DNA of 38,881 nt from Bacteriovoracaceae bacterium (GCA_947448205.1 CANFNL010000004.1:1-38881), one strand, 5' to 3'; positions 25,172 through 33,699 are shown, counted from the stretch's first letter. Numbers and translations are program-made. The notes: generated from the sequence alone by a model not told the origin.

Positions 25172-25205
25172 ATCCCTGCTTGCTTATTGCTAAGTAAGCA
25201 GGGAT
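25172..25205 (-). terminator. 15-base hairpin, probable terminator of the pentapeptide gene
   Basis: Arms at 25172-25186 and 25191-25205 pair over 15 bases with one G-T pair and a 4-base loop. On the minus strand the stem is followed by ATTCTTTTTAAAA, giving a modest T-run. It stands 138 bases after the minus-strand pentapeptide-gene stop and 100 bases before the cytochrome start. It may instead be part of the larger structured region described in the findings. Confidence 0.5.
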
Positions 25206-25211
25206 TAGGGT

Positions 25212-25331
25212 GGGAGAGTGGCACTTTGAATTATTCATCCTTAAAAACATTTCAAAGCCTATGACCTATCCCTCGTCATTTAAATGGCGTCAGATGCCCA
25301 TGCTCCATGAGGGAAGAGTGATACTTTGGAA
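25212..25331. other. Intergenic region with nested and competing inverted repeats
   Basis: Within 120 bases are three CTTTGAA/TTCAAAG-type elements: CTTTGAA (25224-25230), TTCAAAG (25251-25257) and CTTTGGAA (25324-25331). The middle one can pair with either outer one. AGGGATTAGG (25200-25209) can pair with CCTATCCCT (25265-25273), and TCCCTC (25269-25274) with GAGGGA (25309-25314). There is also an imperfect direct repeat, GGGAGAGTGGCACTTTGAA (25212-25230) and a near copy at 25311-25331. No gene is seen here. Strand and role are not decided. Confidence 0.4.
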
Positions 25332-25342
25332 ATGATTATTAA

Positions 25343-25771
25343 CTAAGCAGTTAGGTCTAAAAATTCATTTAGAGTAAGGGTTTGGGTATGGTGACATGGG
25401 CCACTTGATTCAAAAGAGTAGTTGTTGTGGCTGTCGGATTGGATAATTTCCGAGTCTTTTAGCGCTGTTAATCCCCATATGCAATTTTTCCATGATGTAA
25501 GTTCAAAATTGCAATCCAGAAAGTGTGAAAATTGGAACTTGCAATTAATAAAGAGACAGTTTATAAACAAGCAATTTTCTATAGTTGAGCTAAAAAAGAT
25601 GCAATTTGCAAAGATAACGTCTTCGAAAACCACCTCTTTAAATAAACTGCCTGAAAGTGTGATATTACTGTAACTATCTGAACTTATTGTTTTATTCTCT
25701 ATTGACTGATAAGAGCTTGACCCGATTTCCTCATTAAATAAATTTTCCATAAATAGAGTCAAGGTTTTCAT
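25343..25771 (-). CDS. Pentapeptide-repeat protein
   Basis: ATG at 25771 is chosen because GGGAGAA lies just before it; a longer frame starts 15 codons earlier without a clear binding site. From about residue 42 to 101 the chain runs in fives, with a central phenylalanine, leucine, isoleucine or tryptophan (for example SLFKE-VVFED-VIFAN-CIFFS), roughly a dozen repeats that would form a small right-handed beta-helix. The repeats are unusually rich in cysteine. No signal peptide or other domain is seen. Pentapeptide proteins have varied roles, some mimicking DNA, so function is unknown. It is divergent from the HTH regulator. Confidence 0.8.
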   Translation of the reverse strand: MKTLTLFMENLFNEEIGSSSYQSIENKTISSDSYSNITLSGSLFKEVVFEDVIFANCIFFSSTIENCLFINCLFINCKFQFSHFLDCNFELTSWKNCIWGLTALKDSEIIQSDSHNNYSFESSGPCHHTQTLTLNEFLDLTA

Positions 25772-25897
25772 TATGTTCTCCCTTTCGGTCTTCGTTTCCT
25801 GAGTTGATGATAACAAGATAGACTTGTTGCGTCAAGTAATAAAATTGCATTAAGAAATTTTTTTGCAATCCGATAATGCTTTTGAACACTTAGTCAT

Positions 25898-25918
25898 AAA
25901 AGTCTCCAGCAGACTTTT
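25898..25918. promoter_or_regulatory. Dyad next to the ribosome binding site of the HTH gene
   Basis: Perfect arms AAAAGTCT and AGACTTTT with a 5-base loop end directly before the GGGGAGG ribosome binding site at 25919-25925 of the HTH regulator. It could be the regulator's own operator or an RNA hairpin that affects translation. No T-run follows. Confidence 0.4.
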
Positions 25919-25929
25919 GGGGAGGCAGC

Positions 25930-26517
25930 GTGGCAGATTTTAAGCGCGATCAGGTAGAGATGTTTCTAGGGGTTACTAGAAAATATATGCAGATGAGAGG
26001 GGCGATGTCGCAAAAAGACTTGGCCGAGCAAACGGATGTGGGTGTCTCTACTATGAGTCGCTTTCTTTCTCAAAAATCTACCGAGCTTAATCCTCAATTG
26101 ATTGCAAAGATCACTGCTAAATTAAATATTCCACTCCATGAAATGATTGATTTTGTCGAAGAGGACTTTGCAGAGCGTTTTATAAGGTTGGTGAAATTTT
26201 ATAAAGATGAATTAAAAGATGGAGAGTTTGATCCTAATGATTTAAGAGAGGCAAAGCCGGCCTCAGTAAGTGAGAGTACAGAAAGAGACTCAAAGCGAGC
26301 AGGGCCAGTTGATAACCGTACGGCTAATCAACGAAAAGAAGATAAGGTGAAAACGAATGCAGAACTTAGTATTCGTGAAAAATTAGAAAGCTTAACGCCA
26401 AGGCAGCGCGCCTTTATGACTGAATTTTTAAATTTAAAATTAGAAGAGAGAGATTTGATTGTGGATTTAGGAAATAATCTATTTCAATATTTTAAAATGA
26501 AAGGGATGGATATATGA
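25930..26517 (+). CDS. Helix-turn-helix (XRE-like) transcriptional regulator
   Basis: The 195-residue protein starts with GTG at 25930 behind a strong GGGGAGG site. The N-terminal half holds a Cro/C1-type HTH (SQKDLAEQTDVGVSTMSRFLSQ, about residues 27-48). A polar, low-complexity linker (about 100-145) leads to a C-terminal helical segment (SIREKLESLTPRQRAFMTEF), which may mediate dimer or partner contact. It overlaps the next secreted-protein gene by four bases. It may regulate that gene, itself through the adjacent dyad, or the divergent pentapeptide gene. Confidence 0.78.
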   Translation: MADFKRDQVEMFLGVTRKYMQMRGAMSQKDLAEQTDVGVSTMSRFLSQKSTELNPQLIAKITAKLNIPLHEMIDFVEEDFAERFIRLVKFYKDELKDGEFDPNDLREAKPASVSESTERDSKRAGPVDNRTANQRKEDKVKTNAELSIREKLESLTPRQRAFMTEFLNLKLEERDLIVDLGNNLFQYFKMKGMDI

Positions 26518-27359
26518 AAAAAAAATTATTACTGATTTTTTTTTCATTTTCTTTGAATGCAATGGCTACGCCCCAGAAAATTGAAATGCTTTTTCTGTCT
26601 CCAAGTAAAGTTACAGAGCTGATGGAGTTGATAGAAAAAAATAGTATCAATCATTCTTCGGGCTTTGTTTCGCAAAATGATGAAAGCTATCTTGATAATT
26701 GTGTCCCGATGGGAGAAGGATGCTTTCATCCTCAGTATGGTTACTTAAATAGAAAAGCAGTCCTAAATTCTGTAACGACAAATCTCAAAGAGCCAATTAC
26801 TCAAAGTGAAGCAACATCAGCAGGACCGAGTCTCGCAAAAGATCCCGATTTGCAATTGAAAACCTTTAATGCTGTTGAAACGAGTATGATTAATTGTGAT
26901 AAAGGAAATTATTTTGATATTTTTTGTGGCAAAGAAAAAGCAGCGGGTAAGCCTACTGATATTGAAATATGGTTTGATGTGTCTTCTTCACTACGTGCTG
27001 TAGATTATAGTAAGGATCCTGATCGCTGCAATCGTCGGACTTTTATGACAAAAGTAAAAGAGGGCTGCAAGGACAAAGTGCAAGTTTCCATTTATAATAC
27101 TTCTCTAAAAGAAGTAGGTGATTCGGCCAGTGTTTGCTTATCTTATGGCACCAATGATGAGAGCAAACTCCTTCAATGGCTTAAGGCCAGCGAAGCTAAA
27201 ACACTGCTGGTTATAACAGACATTGATGAGATGTCTCAAGCTATGAGAGAGTTTTTAGAAATTCATGGTGCTAAAATGATAGGGGATGGCGTCAAGGCTT
27301 TTACATCAGCTGATCTCGTCAATTATGCAAATGATTTTGTAAAAACTTGCAAAAAGTAA
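26514..27359 (+). CDS. Secreted cysteine-rich protein with VWA-like MIDAS motif
   Basis: The signal peptide covers about residues 1-18 (cleavage near AMA-T). The mature part has eight cysteines (C63, C70, C128, C138, C172, C185, C208 and C279), fitting a disulfide-stabilised exported protein. At residues 151-159 a hydrophobic strand runs into DVSSS, a DxSxS metal-site motif typical of von Willebrand A domains. A later strand ends in TDIDE (235-239), in the place of the third MIDAS loop. The VWA call is tentative because spacing is compact. It is translationally coupled to the upstream HTH regulator and followed 12 bases later by mutY. Confidence 0.6.
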   Translation: MKKKLLLIFFSFSLNAMATPQKIEMLFLSPSKVTELMELIEKNSINHSSGFVSQNDESYLDNCVPMGEGCFHPQYGYLNRKAVLNSVTTNLKEPITQSEATSAGPSLAKDPDLQLKTFNAVETSMINCDKGNYFDIFCGKEKAAGKPTDIEIWFDVSSSLRAVDYSKDPDRCNRRTFMTKVKEGCKDKVQVSIYNTSLKEVGDSASVCLSYGTNDESKLLQWLKASEAKTLLVITDIDEMSQAMREFLEIHGAKMIGDGVKAFTSADLVNYANDFVKTCKK

Positions 27360-27371
27360 TACAACACTATT

Positions 27372-28421
27372 ATGTCAAAAAAATTATTTGCCGATTTGAT
27401 TCTTTGGTCAGAGTCACAATACTCCCACCTCCCTTGGAGAGTTGAGCGCTCTCTCTATCGAACATTAGTTTCAGAAATCATGCTTCAACAGACCACTGTT
27501 GGGACAGTCTTAAATCACTTTGAAGAATTCCTAAATATTTACCCTACAATATTCACTCTCGCCAAAAGCAGTGAAGAAGAAGTTTGCATCGCTTGGAAGG
27601 GACTTGGTTATTACAGAAGGGCCAGAAATTTGCGAAACCTCGCCATTCAAATTGTTGAACAATTTAGCGGAGAAATACCAACTGATTTGAATGCCCTTTT
27701 AAAATTAAAAGGAATTGGTCCTTACACGGCCAACGCTATTGTTGCCATAGGTGCAGATCAAACTGGATTAGCTGTCGATGCCAATTTAGAAAGAGTGTTG
27801 GCTCGATTTTATGGCGAGGAGACAACCAAAGGAGTGAAACTTCAGCAGAAATTATTAAAGGATTTTGATAATAAAAAAATTGTGGCAGAGATTGAGCTTC
27901 TGGGACCTCGCAAATTAAATGAAGCTATGATGGATTTAGGGCGAATTATTTGTCAGGCTAGGAAAGCCGCTTGCACACTTTGTCCTTTGAAAAATGAGTG
28001 CATTGCTTATAAAACAAGTAGAACTTTATTGCTTCCCATTGAGACTGAAAAAAAAGTGACAATGGATTTATTTATAAAAACTATTCGCGTGGTGGTGAGA
28101 GAGAAGAATAAATTACTCTTTTATCAGAAAAAAGAAAACGAATGGCTCGCCGGCCAATGGGAGCTGCCAACTTTTATCATTGAAACAAATGATAAAAAAT
28201 TAAAACAATATCCTCAAATAAAACCACGAAAAGCTTTTGAAACGGCTCCTCGTTTTAAAACGGGAATTACTAAATATAAAATTGAAAATTTAGTTGTCGA
28301 AATGCCTTTGGTTGACTTTGAAAAATTGGTGAAAGAAATTGATATAGATTATCAGTTTAAATTACCCACTAGTAAACTCAACGTTAGTACGGCAAGCAGC
28401 AAGGCTCTTGCATTTGTTTGA
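27372..28421 (+). CDS. mutY: MutY, adenine DNA glycosylase
   Basis: MutY removes adenine mispaired with 8-oxoguanine. The catalytic residues are E35 (SEIMLQQTT) and D136 (VDANLERVLAR), around a helix-hairpin-helix (LKLKGIGPYTA). The 4Fe-4S site is C194-x6-C201-x2-C204-x5-C210, exact for the family. The C-terminal Nudix-like domain that senses 8-oxoG is present. At 349 residues it is full length. The gene comes 12 bases after the VWA-like gene and has a weak ribosome binding site. With the MutT-like gene it covers two arms of the oxidised-guanine repair system. Confidence 0.96.
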   Translation: MSKKLFADLILWSESQYSHLPWRVERSLYRTLVSEIMLQQTTVGTVLNHFEEFLNIYPTIFTLAKSSEEEVCIAWKGLGYYRRARNLRNLAIQIVEQFSGEIPTDLNALLKLKGIGPYTANAIVAIGADQTGLAVDANLERVLARFYGEETTKGVKLQQKLLKDFDNKKIVAEIELLGPRKLNEAMMDLGRIICQARKAACTLCPLKNECIAYKTSRTLLLPIETEKKVTMDLFIKTIRVVVREKNKLLFYQKKENEWLAGQWELPTFIIETNDKKLKQYPQIKPRKAFETAPRFKTGITKYKIENLVVEMPLVDFEKLVKEIDIDYQFKLPTSKLNVSTASSKALAFV

Positions 28422-28479
28422 GTTATTTCCATTTGATTGCAGGAACATCCCTTGCTTAAAAATGGATAAAAATAAATAG

Positions 28480-28809
28480 AAAAAAACCGAGAGGAGGTGT
28501 AAGCCGGATCCTGTTTTCAACCATCATTCATCTAGGCCCACAATTACTTGTGGGCTCAAGCACTCTACCCGCAAATTTCGTTGGTGGCCCCAACTAGCCT
28601 AGATTGCTCTAAGCGGTTTGCCTATTTGAGCTTGCACCACGTAGAGTTTACCTGGTTTCACTACAGCATTACCTGTACATACTTTCTGTTGCACTTGTCC
28701 TCACCTCGCGATGGACGGGCGTTACCCGCTACGTTGCCATTTGGTGTCCGGACTTTCCTCCCGCAATTGTATTGCTACAATTGCCAGCGATGACTCCCTC
28801 TTCTCGGTA
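28480..28809 (-). ncRNA. rnpB: RNase P RNA, bacterial type A
   Basis: Read on the minus strand this is the catalytic RNA that trims tRNA 5' ends. The universal core sequences are present: GAGGAAAGTCCGGAC near the 5' end and ACAGGATCCGGCTTAC near the 3' end. The 5' end (ACCGAGAAGAGG, near 28808) pairs with the 3' end (CCTCCTCTCGGT) to make stem P1, and a run of T residues follows. Ends are good to a few bases. The size (about 330) is normal for a type A RNA. A plus-strand reading frame at 28548-28793 is only a shadow of the RNA. Confidence 0.95.
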
Positions 28810-28813
28810 TAGT

Positions 28814-28842
28814 TTTATCGGCTTTCACCTAAAATCCGTCAA
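28814..28842 (-). promoter_or_regulatory. Promoter of rnpB
   Basis: On the minus strand TTGACG (28842-28837) is followed by 17 bases and then GATAAA (28819-28814). The predicted start of transcription falls within a few bases of the 5' end of P1 near 28808, as expected for a strong sigma-70 promoter of a stable RNA. Confidence 0.75.
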
Positions 28843-28939
28843 TAGGATTTTTCTTCTATTGAAAGATTTCCCTTTTTTTCAATAATAACGCCTGGATTTC
28901 ATCGCTATCAGAATTTTTTAAGTGTAATAAAAATATCTC

Positions 28940-29656
28940 TTAATAGATTTTAGCAGTATCAGGGATAAGTAATCGGGAACAATTGGGACATGTTTCAAAA
29001 GAGCGACCTTCTTCCAGTGAAGCTTTAAAGACTGAGTCAACTTGCATGTGGCACTGGGTGCATTTTTTATCAATCAGATAAGCTACCGGTCTTTTAGGAG
29101 CAAATTTTTTCTCTAATTCGAGATAAAAAGTTTTGAGCTTTTCATCACACATCACTTCTAGCGAACTAATACGCTCTAATCGTCCCGCAATCGCTGATTG
29201 AAATTTAAGACGAATACTGTCGACGTCTTTTTTAATTTCTTCGAGCGAAATCAGTGAGCCTGTTAAAAAAGTTTGTCCGTCTTTTTTTTCAACTTCAATT
29301 GCTTCATGTCTTTCTAAATTTAAAAAATATTTCTCTTCTAGAGTATCGAGCTCTTTTTGCATGAGCAAAAGCTGTGTCTCAAGAGCGTGTTGCTCTTTTT
29401 GAGAGGTTACCATATCCAATTGCGATTTCATTCGAGTTATTTTTAATTGCTTGCTCTCAATTTCTTGCTGACTAGTGAATAATTTCAAGTTTTTGTCTTC
29501 TTCTGATAGGGCAATGGCTTCAAGCTCTCGTTTAAGCCTAATAGCCTCTAGGTCGGATATTCTCTTTTCTTCGTAAGCGATTTTGCTTAAAACGGTCTGG
29601 TTTTGAATTTTTAATGCCTCAATTTCTATTAAATGTCTAAAACTCGGGAGAAACAT
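28940..29656 (-). CDS. Coiled-coil protein with C-terminal C4 zinc ribbon
   Basis: The 238-residue protein is mostly a long charged coiled coil (about 1-185) ending in a C4 zinc ribbon (CTQC and CPNC, near 199-202 and 223-226). This is the CT398/Rv2229c-like zf-RING_7 family, often found next to rnpB, as here on the same strand. Its molecular role is not settled. The start at 29656 is supported by AGGAAGAG-type sequence just upstream on the minus strand. Between this gene and rnpB is a short spacer with its own rnpB promoter. Confidence 0.8.
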   Translation of the reverse strand: MFLPSFRHLIEIEALKIQNQTVLSKIAYEEKRISDLEAIRLKRELEAIALSEEDKNLKLFTSQQEIESKQLKITRMKSQLDMVTSQKEQHALETQLLLMQKELDTLEEKYFLNLERHEAIEVEKKDGQTFLTGSLISLEEIKKDVDSIRLKFQSAIAGRLERISSLEVMCDEKLKTFYLELEKKFAPKRPVAYLIDKKCTQCHMQVDSVFKASLEEGRSFETCPNCSRLLIPDTAKIY

Positions 29657-29708
29657 GACTTACTCTTCCTTGTAATTGCCATTTGGCTTTGAGTATAATG
29701 GGCATCAT

Positions 29709-30704
29709 ATGCGTGGAAATAGCTTTGGTAAAATGTTTTCTCTGACGAGTTTTGGTGAATCTCATGGGGTGGCCATGGGGGTTGTGCTCGACGGAGTCCC
29801 ATCAAATCTCAACTTTAATTTGCAAGACCTACAAGCATTATTAGATAAGCGCTCCCCTGGGAAAATTGCAGGAACATCAAACAGGCTAGAAGAAGATAAA
29901 GCTGAAATTCTTTCTGGAATTTATGAAGGAAAAACTCTGGGTAGTCCAATTGCTGTTATTGTTAGAAACACAAATCAAAAAAGTCACGATTATGATAAGC
30001 TAAAAAATGAAAATCGTCCGGGACACGCTGATAAAACTACGGATTTAAAATTTGGGATTCGCGATCATCGAGGTGGTGGTAGAGCCTCAGGTCGTGAAAC
30101 GATAGCTAGAGTTATTGCTGGTTATTTTGCCGAGCTCATACTACCTCAAGTAAAGATAAAAGCATTCGTGACAAAACTTGGTCCCTTTGAATATAAGAGT
30201 ATTCCAGAAAAAATGGACAGCGATTTTTCACCATACTCGTTTCCTGATACTTCAAAGAACGAAGAGATAAAAAAATACCTTGAGCAATTAAAATTAAACG
30301 GTGACTCTGTAGGTGGTCGGGTGAGAATCGTTGTGGATAATTCCCCCGTTGGATTAGGTGAGCCAGCATTTGATAAACTAAAAGCTGACTTTGCCAAAGG
30401 ATTGCTCTCCATCGGTGCTGTTGTTTCTTTTTCCTATGGACTCGGCGAAGAGATGGCTGAAAAATCTGGTTCTGAAATTTCCAAGACTCTTTCCACTTTT
30501 GGTGGACTAGAAGGAGGAATTTCAAATGGTGAACGTATTTTAATGAACATTACTTTTAAACCAACTTCAACCGTTGGAGAAAATGCAAAAGCGGGTCGAC
30601 ATGATCCATGTATTATTCCAAGAGCAATTCCGGTTGTAGAGGCCATGGTTAAAATCGTTTTAGCTGATCATTACTTAAGACAAAATGCTTATTCAGTAAA
30701 ATAA
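29709..30704 (+). CDS. aroC: AroC, chorismate synthase
   Basis: AroC makes chorismate from 5-enolpyruvylshikimate-3-phosphate with reduced FMN, the last step of the shikimate pathway. The signature is clear: GESHG near the N-terminus, RPGHADKT, and RDHRGGGRASGRETIARV. ATG at 29709 is taken because the homologous start is at MRGNSFGK; a TTG eleven codons earlier would add a non-conserved stretch. The 331-residue length is a little short of the usual 360. It leads an aroC-aroB-aroA operon. Confidence 0.95.
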   Translation: MRGNSFGKMFSLTSFGESHGVAMGVVLDGVPSNLNFNLQDLQALLDKRSPGKIAGTSNRLEEDKAEILSGIYEGKTLGSPIAVIVRNTNQKSHDYDKLKNENRPGHADKTTDLKFGIRDHRGGGRASGRETIARVIAGYFAELILPQVKIKAFVTKLGPFEYKSIPEKMDSDFSPYSFPDTSKNEEIKKYLEQLKLNGDSVGGRVRIVVDNSPVGLGEPAFDKLKADFAKGLLSIGAVVSFSYGLGEEMAEKSGSEISKTLSTFGGLEGGISNGERILMNITFKPTSTVGENAKAGRHDPCIIPRAIPVVEAMVKIVLADHYLRQNAYSVK

Positions 30705-30722
30705 GAATTGGATTGAAATTAA

Positions 30723-31748
30723 ATGAAAACATTAATTAAAAATATACTGTTAGAAAACGTTGTAGAAGAGATTAATCGTCTTGAAACGGATACCGTATTA
30801 CTTGTTGTAGATCACCAAGTTTGGAGTCATTATTCCAAAGATATAATTTTAGAAAAAATAGAAAACAAAAAAGTAATTTTTTGGAAATCTCCCGACGGAG
30901 AAAAAGTTAAGAATATTAATGATTTTCAAAATGCTATTGAATTCTTTTTAGATAAGGGAATCCATCGCAACGCTCATCTCGTTGCCATTGGAGGGGGAGC
31001 GGTCTCTGACTTTGCGGGTTTAGTGGCGGCTACCATTTTAAGAGGAATTTCCTGGAGTGTTGTGCCAACGACTTTGCTTGCAATGGTCGATGCTAGTATT
31101 GGTGGAAAAGTTGCGATTAACTCCAAATCGGGAAAAAATTTAATTGGTGCCTTTCATTTACCAACAAATGTTTGGATATGTGCTAGGTTTTTAAAAACGC
31201 TGCCAGAGCTAGAAAAAAGTAGTGGTATGGGGGAAGTCCTTAAGTGCTGCTTTCTAGACTATACTATTTATGATCTCTCTATAAAAAAAGCACCTTTAGA
31301 AATTATAATCGATGCTTGTGCTCAATTTAAGCAAAAGCTTACTGACGAGGATTTATTGGAGACAGGCGTTCGAAAAATTTTGAATCTTGGTCACTCCTTT
31401 GGTCATGCATTAGAGTATATCTACAACCTTCCTCATGGATTAGCAGTCGTTTGGGGGATGGTTCTAGTGTTTAAAGTCTTTGGCACAGAAAAAAATATTA
31501 ATGATATTATCGCGCTAAAGAATGCTTTAGATATTCCAGGAAAGAATCCGCCTTGGTTTAATAAAGAATTTCCAATCGATAAAATTATGCTCTATCTCTC
31601 AAAAGATAAAAAGATTAGCGCCCTAAATTCCATTGATCTAGTAATCGTTAATGATATTGGCAATGCCGTTGTAGAAAAAAAATCTTTTGATGAAATTCAA
31701 TTAGCACTAGAAAATAATAAAGATGAACTCCGAAAATTCACTTTATAG
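30723..31748 (+). CDS. aroB: AroB, 3-dehydroquinate synthase
   Basis: AroB converts DAHP to 3-dehydroquinate with NAD and a divalent metal. Motifs seen: GGGAVSDFAGLVAATILRG, VPTTLLAMVDASIGGK, and the metal-site segment LNLGHSFGHALE. Length is 341. It lies 18 bases after aroC and overlaps aroA by 26 bases, so the three enzymes are made from one message. Confidence 0.95.
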   Translation: MKTLIKNILLENVVEEINRLETDTVLLVVDHQVWSHYSKDIILEKIENKKVIFWKSPDGEKVKNINDFQNAIEFFLDKGIHRNAHLVAIGGGAVSDFAGLVAATILRGISWSVVPTTLLAMVDASIGGKVAINSKSGKNLIGAFHLPTNVWICARFLKTLPELEKSSGMGEVLKCCFLDYTIYDLSIKKAPLEIIIDACAQFKQKLTDEDLLETGVRKILNLGHSFGHALEYIYNLPHGLAVVWGMVLVFKVFGTEKNINDIIALKNALDIPGKNPPWFNKEFPIDKIMLYLSKDKKISALNSIDLVIVNDIGNAVVEKKSFDEIQLALENNKDELRKFTL

Positions 31749-32970
31749 AGTTCAATCTCAACCTTTTAAAAATGACTTGCGTCTTCCTAGCAGCAAGTCT
31801 CATTCGAATCGGGCATTGATCATTGGTGCCTTAAGAGGCAAAAATTTTACTGTTGAGAACCTCTCAACTTCAACTGATGTAGTTACACTTTTAGCCTGTT
31901 TGGAAAAAGTTGGGCTAAAGATTTCAAAGAAAGACTCAACTATAATATTTTTAAATTCATTTCCAGATTGTGAGAGTGACACTCTTCAAGAGATTATTGA
32001 TTTACAGACAGGAGATGGAGGGACAACTAATCGCTTTCTTTTAGCCTTGCTTTCTTTAGGAAAAAAAACTTATCGTTTTTTTCCAACAGAGAAAATAAGC
32101 GAGCGTCCCATTTTAGACTTAATCAACCCATTAAAAAAACTTGATGTAGAAATTAAAACAGAATCTGATGTACGCTTGGATAAAGCCTGGATTTCAATCA
32201 AAGGTCCTGCACAATTCTCGCTTCAACAGCCGCTTGAAATTAATTGCTCTAAAAGCACGCAGTTTGCCAGTGCACTAAAATTAGCTTTTTGCCAAAAATC
32301 TATTCAATTTGAATTTAAAAATATAAAGGCTTCTGAGACTTATCTTAAAATGACAGATTTTGTATTAGCTGAAACCAAAAATCGAAACATTTTTTATGTT
32401 CCAGTAGATTTTAGTTCTTTGAGTTATCCTTTAGCTCTTGCAATAGTTGAAGGTCAAGTACTCATCGAGAATTGTCATGAAGTTGATCCCACGCAGAGTG
32501 ACTCTAAATTTATTGCACTCATTGAGAAAATGGGTGGCGACATCTCTTTTTCAACTAATGGCCTGCGAGCAAGTTCAAAAAATAAACTTACGCCATTTGA
32601 AGTTGATATATCTGAATTTCCCGATCTTGCTCCAACTTTAGCTTTTTTGGCTTCACGTATTGAGGGAGAAAGTATTCTTCATCATCTCGAAATCCTTCGC
32701 TTTAAGGAGAGTGATCGGTTAGAGGAAATTATAAAGATTTTAAAATTATTTCAAGTTGATTTTGATTATAATTCTCAAGCTGATGAATTAAAGATAACGG
32801 GAAGTTTTAAGAAAATATTGCCAATCAATGTATCAACCGCCAGAGATCATCGTATAGTCATGACAGCTTACTTGTTCTTACATGCCAATTCTGGAGGAGG
32901 TCTCTCTCATTCTGACTGCGTTGATAAATCCTTCCCAGGTTTTTTTAAAGTAATGCAATCATCACTCTAA
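31723..32970 (+). CDS. aroA: AroA, 3-phosphoshikimate 1-carboxyvinyltransferase
   Basis: EPSP synthase links shikimate-3-phosphate and phosphoenolpyruvate. The ligand motifs LPSSKSHSNRALI near the N-terminus, LAPTLAFLA and RFKESDRLE in the second half are typical. The PEP-loop normally reads GNAGTAxRP or GNSGTTxR; here it is GDGGTTNRF, an unusual variant. The length of 415 is a little short but complete. It starts inside the end of aroB. No plasmid or selection context suggests transfer. The enzyme is the target of glyphosate, and the varied loop may alter sensitivity, which is inference. Confidence 0.92.
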   Translation: MNSENSLYRVQSQPFKNDLRLPSSKSHSNRALIIGALRGKNFTVENLSTSTDVVTLLACLEKVGLKISKKDSTIIFLNSFPDCESDTLQEIIDLQTGDGGTTNRFLLALLSLGKKTYRFFPTEKISERPILDLINPLKKLDVEIKTESDVRLDKAWISIKGPAQFSLQQPLEINCSKSTQFASALKLAFCQKSIQFEFKNIKASETYLKMTDFVLAETKNRNIFYVPVDFSSLSYPLALAIVEGQVLIENCHEVDPTQSDSKFIALIEKMGGDISFSTNGLRASSKNKLTPFEVDISEFPDLAPTLAFLASRIEGESILHHLEILRFKESDRLEEIIKILKLFQVDFDYNSQADELKITGSFKKILPINVSTARDHRIVMTAYLFLHANSGGGLSHSDCVDKSFPGFFKVMQSSL

Positions 32971-32982
32971 GAAATTTATTAG

Positions 32983-33615
32983 TTATTTTTGAATTTGGCT
33001 GGTCATTAATCTTTCAAGTACAAAAGTACTATCGCATCGAATCCAATCATTGCCAGCTCCGCGCCCTACTGGGTTGTATTTTGAAGTTACAATTTTGCCA
33101 TTTTCTAAAATTTGATCTGCCACATGGATTTTAACAACTTCCCCTGTGATTATCTGTCCAGCTCCGGGGTGATCACCATAATTTAATCTATCTCTAAAAA
33201 TACATTCAAAATGAATTAGGCTTTCTTTGATTCTTCTGGCCTTAATTTTTTCAGAATCGATTGGTGTTAGACCTGAAAATTTAAATTCATCTTCACCGTA
33301 GGGTAATTCCGTTGAAGTTAGATTAATTTTTTGTGCCAGTTCTTCATGAACAAAATTAATTACAAATTCTTTTTCTCGTAAAATATTCAGGGGAGTATCT
33401 TTTTGTGCTCCAGTGCTTGAGCGGATCATAGGACAAAAAGCCACGATCATCGGTTGTGCAGAAACAGCTGTAAAGAAAGAGAAAGGGGCAACATTATTTG
33501 TTCCATCTAAGTTTATGGTGGAAACAACTGCGATTGGACGAGGTAGTATTGAGCCTATTAGAAATTTATAATTATCAGCAAAAGCGCCATTTGTTTCAAA
33601 AGTTGTCATGCTCAC
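32983..33615 (-). CDS. Flavin-reductase-fold (FMN-binding split barrel) protein
   Basis: The 210-residue protein has the flavin-reductase-like fold: an N-terminal SILPRPIAVVSTIN strand-loop, APFSFFTAVSAQP, and later a GEVVKIHV strand. Such proteins bind FMN and serve as NAD(P)H:flavin reductases or in small oxygenases. GTG at 33615 is chosen because GAGG is five bases upstream; an ATG two codons later is the alternative. Its target enzyme cannot be told; proximity to the tyrosine-breakdown genes is loose because of the strand switch with plsC between. Confidence 0.85.
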   Translation of the reverse strand: MSMTTFETNGAFADNYKFLIGSILPRPIAVVSTINLDGTNNVAPFSFFTAVSAQPMIVAFCPMIRSSTGAQKDTPLNILREKEFVINFVHEELAQKINLTSTELPYGEDEFKFSGLTPIDSEKIKARRIKESLIHFECIFRDRLNYGDHPGAGQIITGEVVKIHVADQILENGKIVTSKYNPVGRGAGNDWIRCDSTFVLERLMTSQIQK

Positions 33616-33699
33616 TAAATCCTCACTTGCTTTACATTCAAGCCTATTTTATCTTAAAGTTTATAGAAAGACTTTAAAAGTTTTATAGTGGAAATGACA

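Noticed and set aside
25422-25673. 83-residue plus-strand frame
   Set aside because: It is the reverse of the pentapeptide-repeat gene and has no ribosome binding site.
28548-28793. Open reading frame on the plus strand
   Set aside because: It lies wholly inside the antisense of RNase P RNA, which has all core motifs.
28857-28884. Hairpin TATTGAAA/TTTCAATA as terminator of the zinc-ribbon gene
   Set aside because: The minus strand after the stem is purine-rich with no T-run; the loop is long.
30136-30525. 129-residue minus-strand frame inside aroC
   Set aside because: aroC is clearly coding on the other strand through this region; the frame has no family features.
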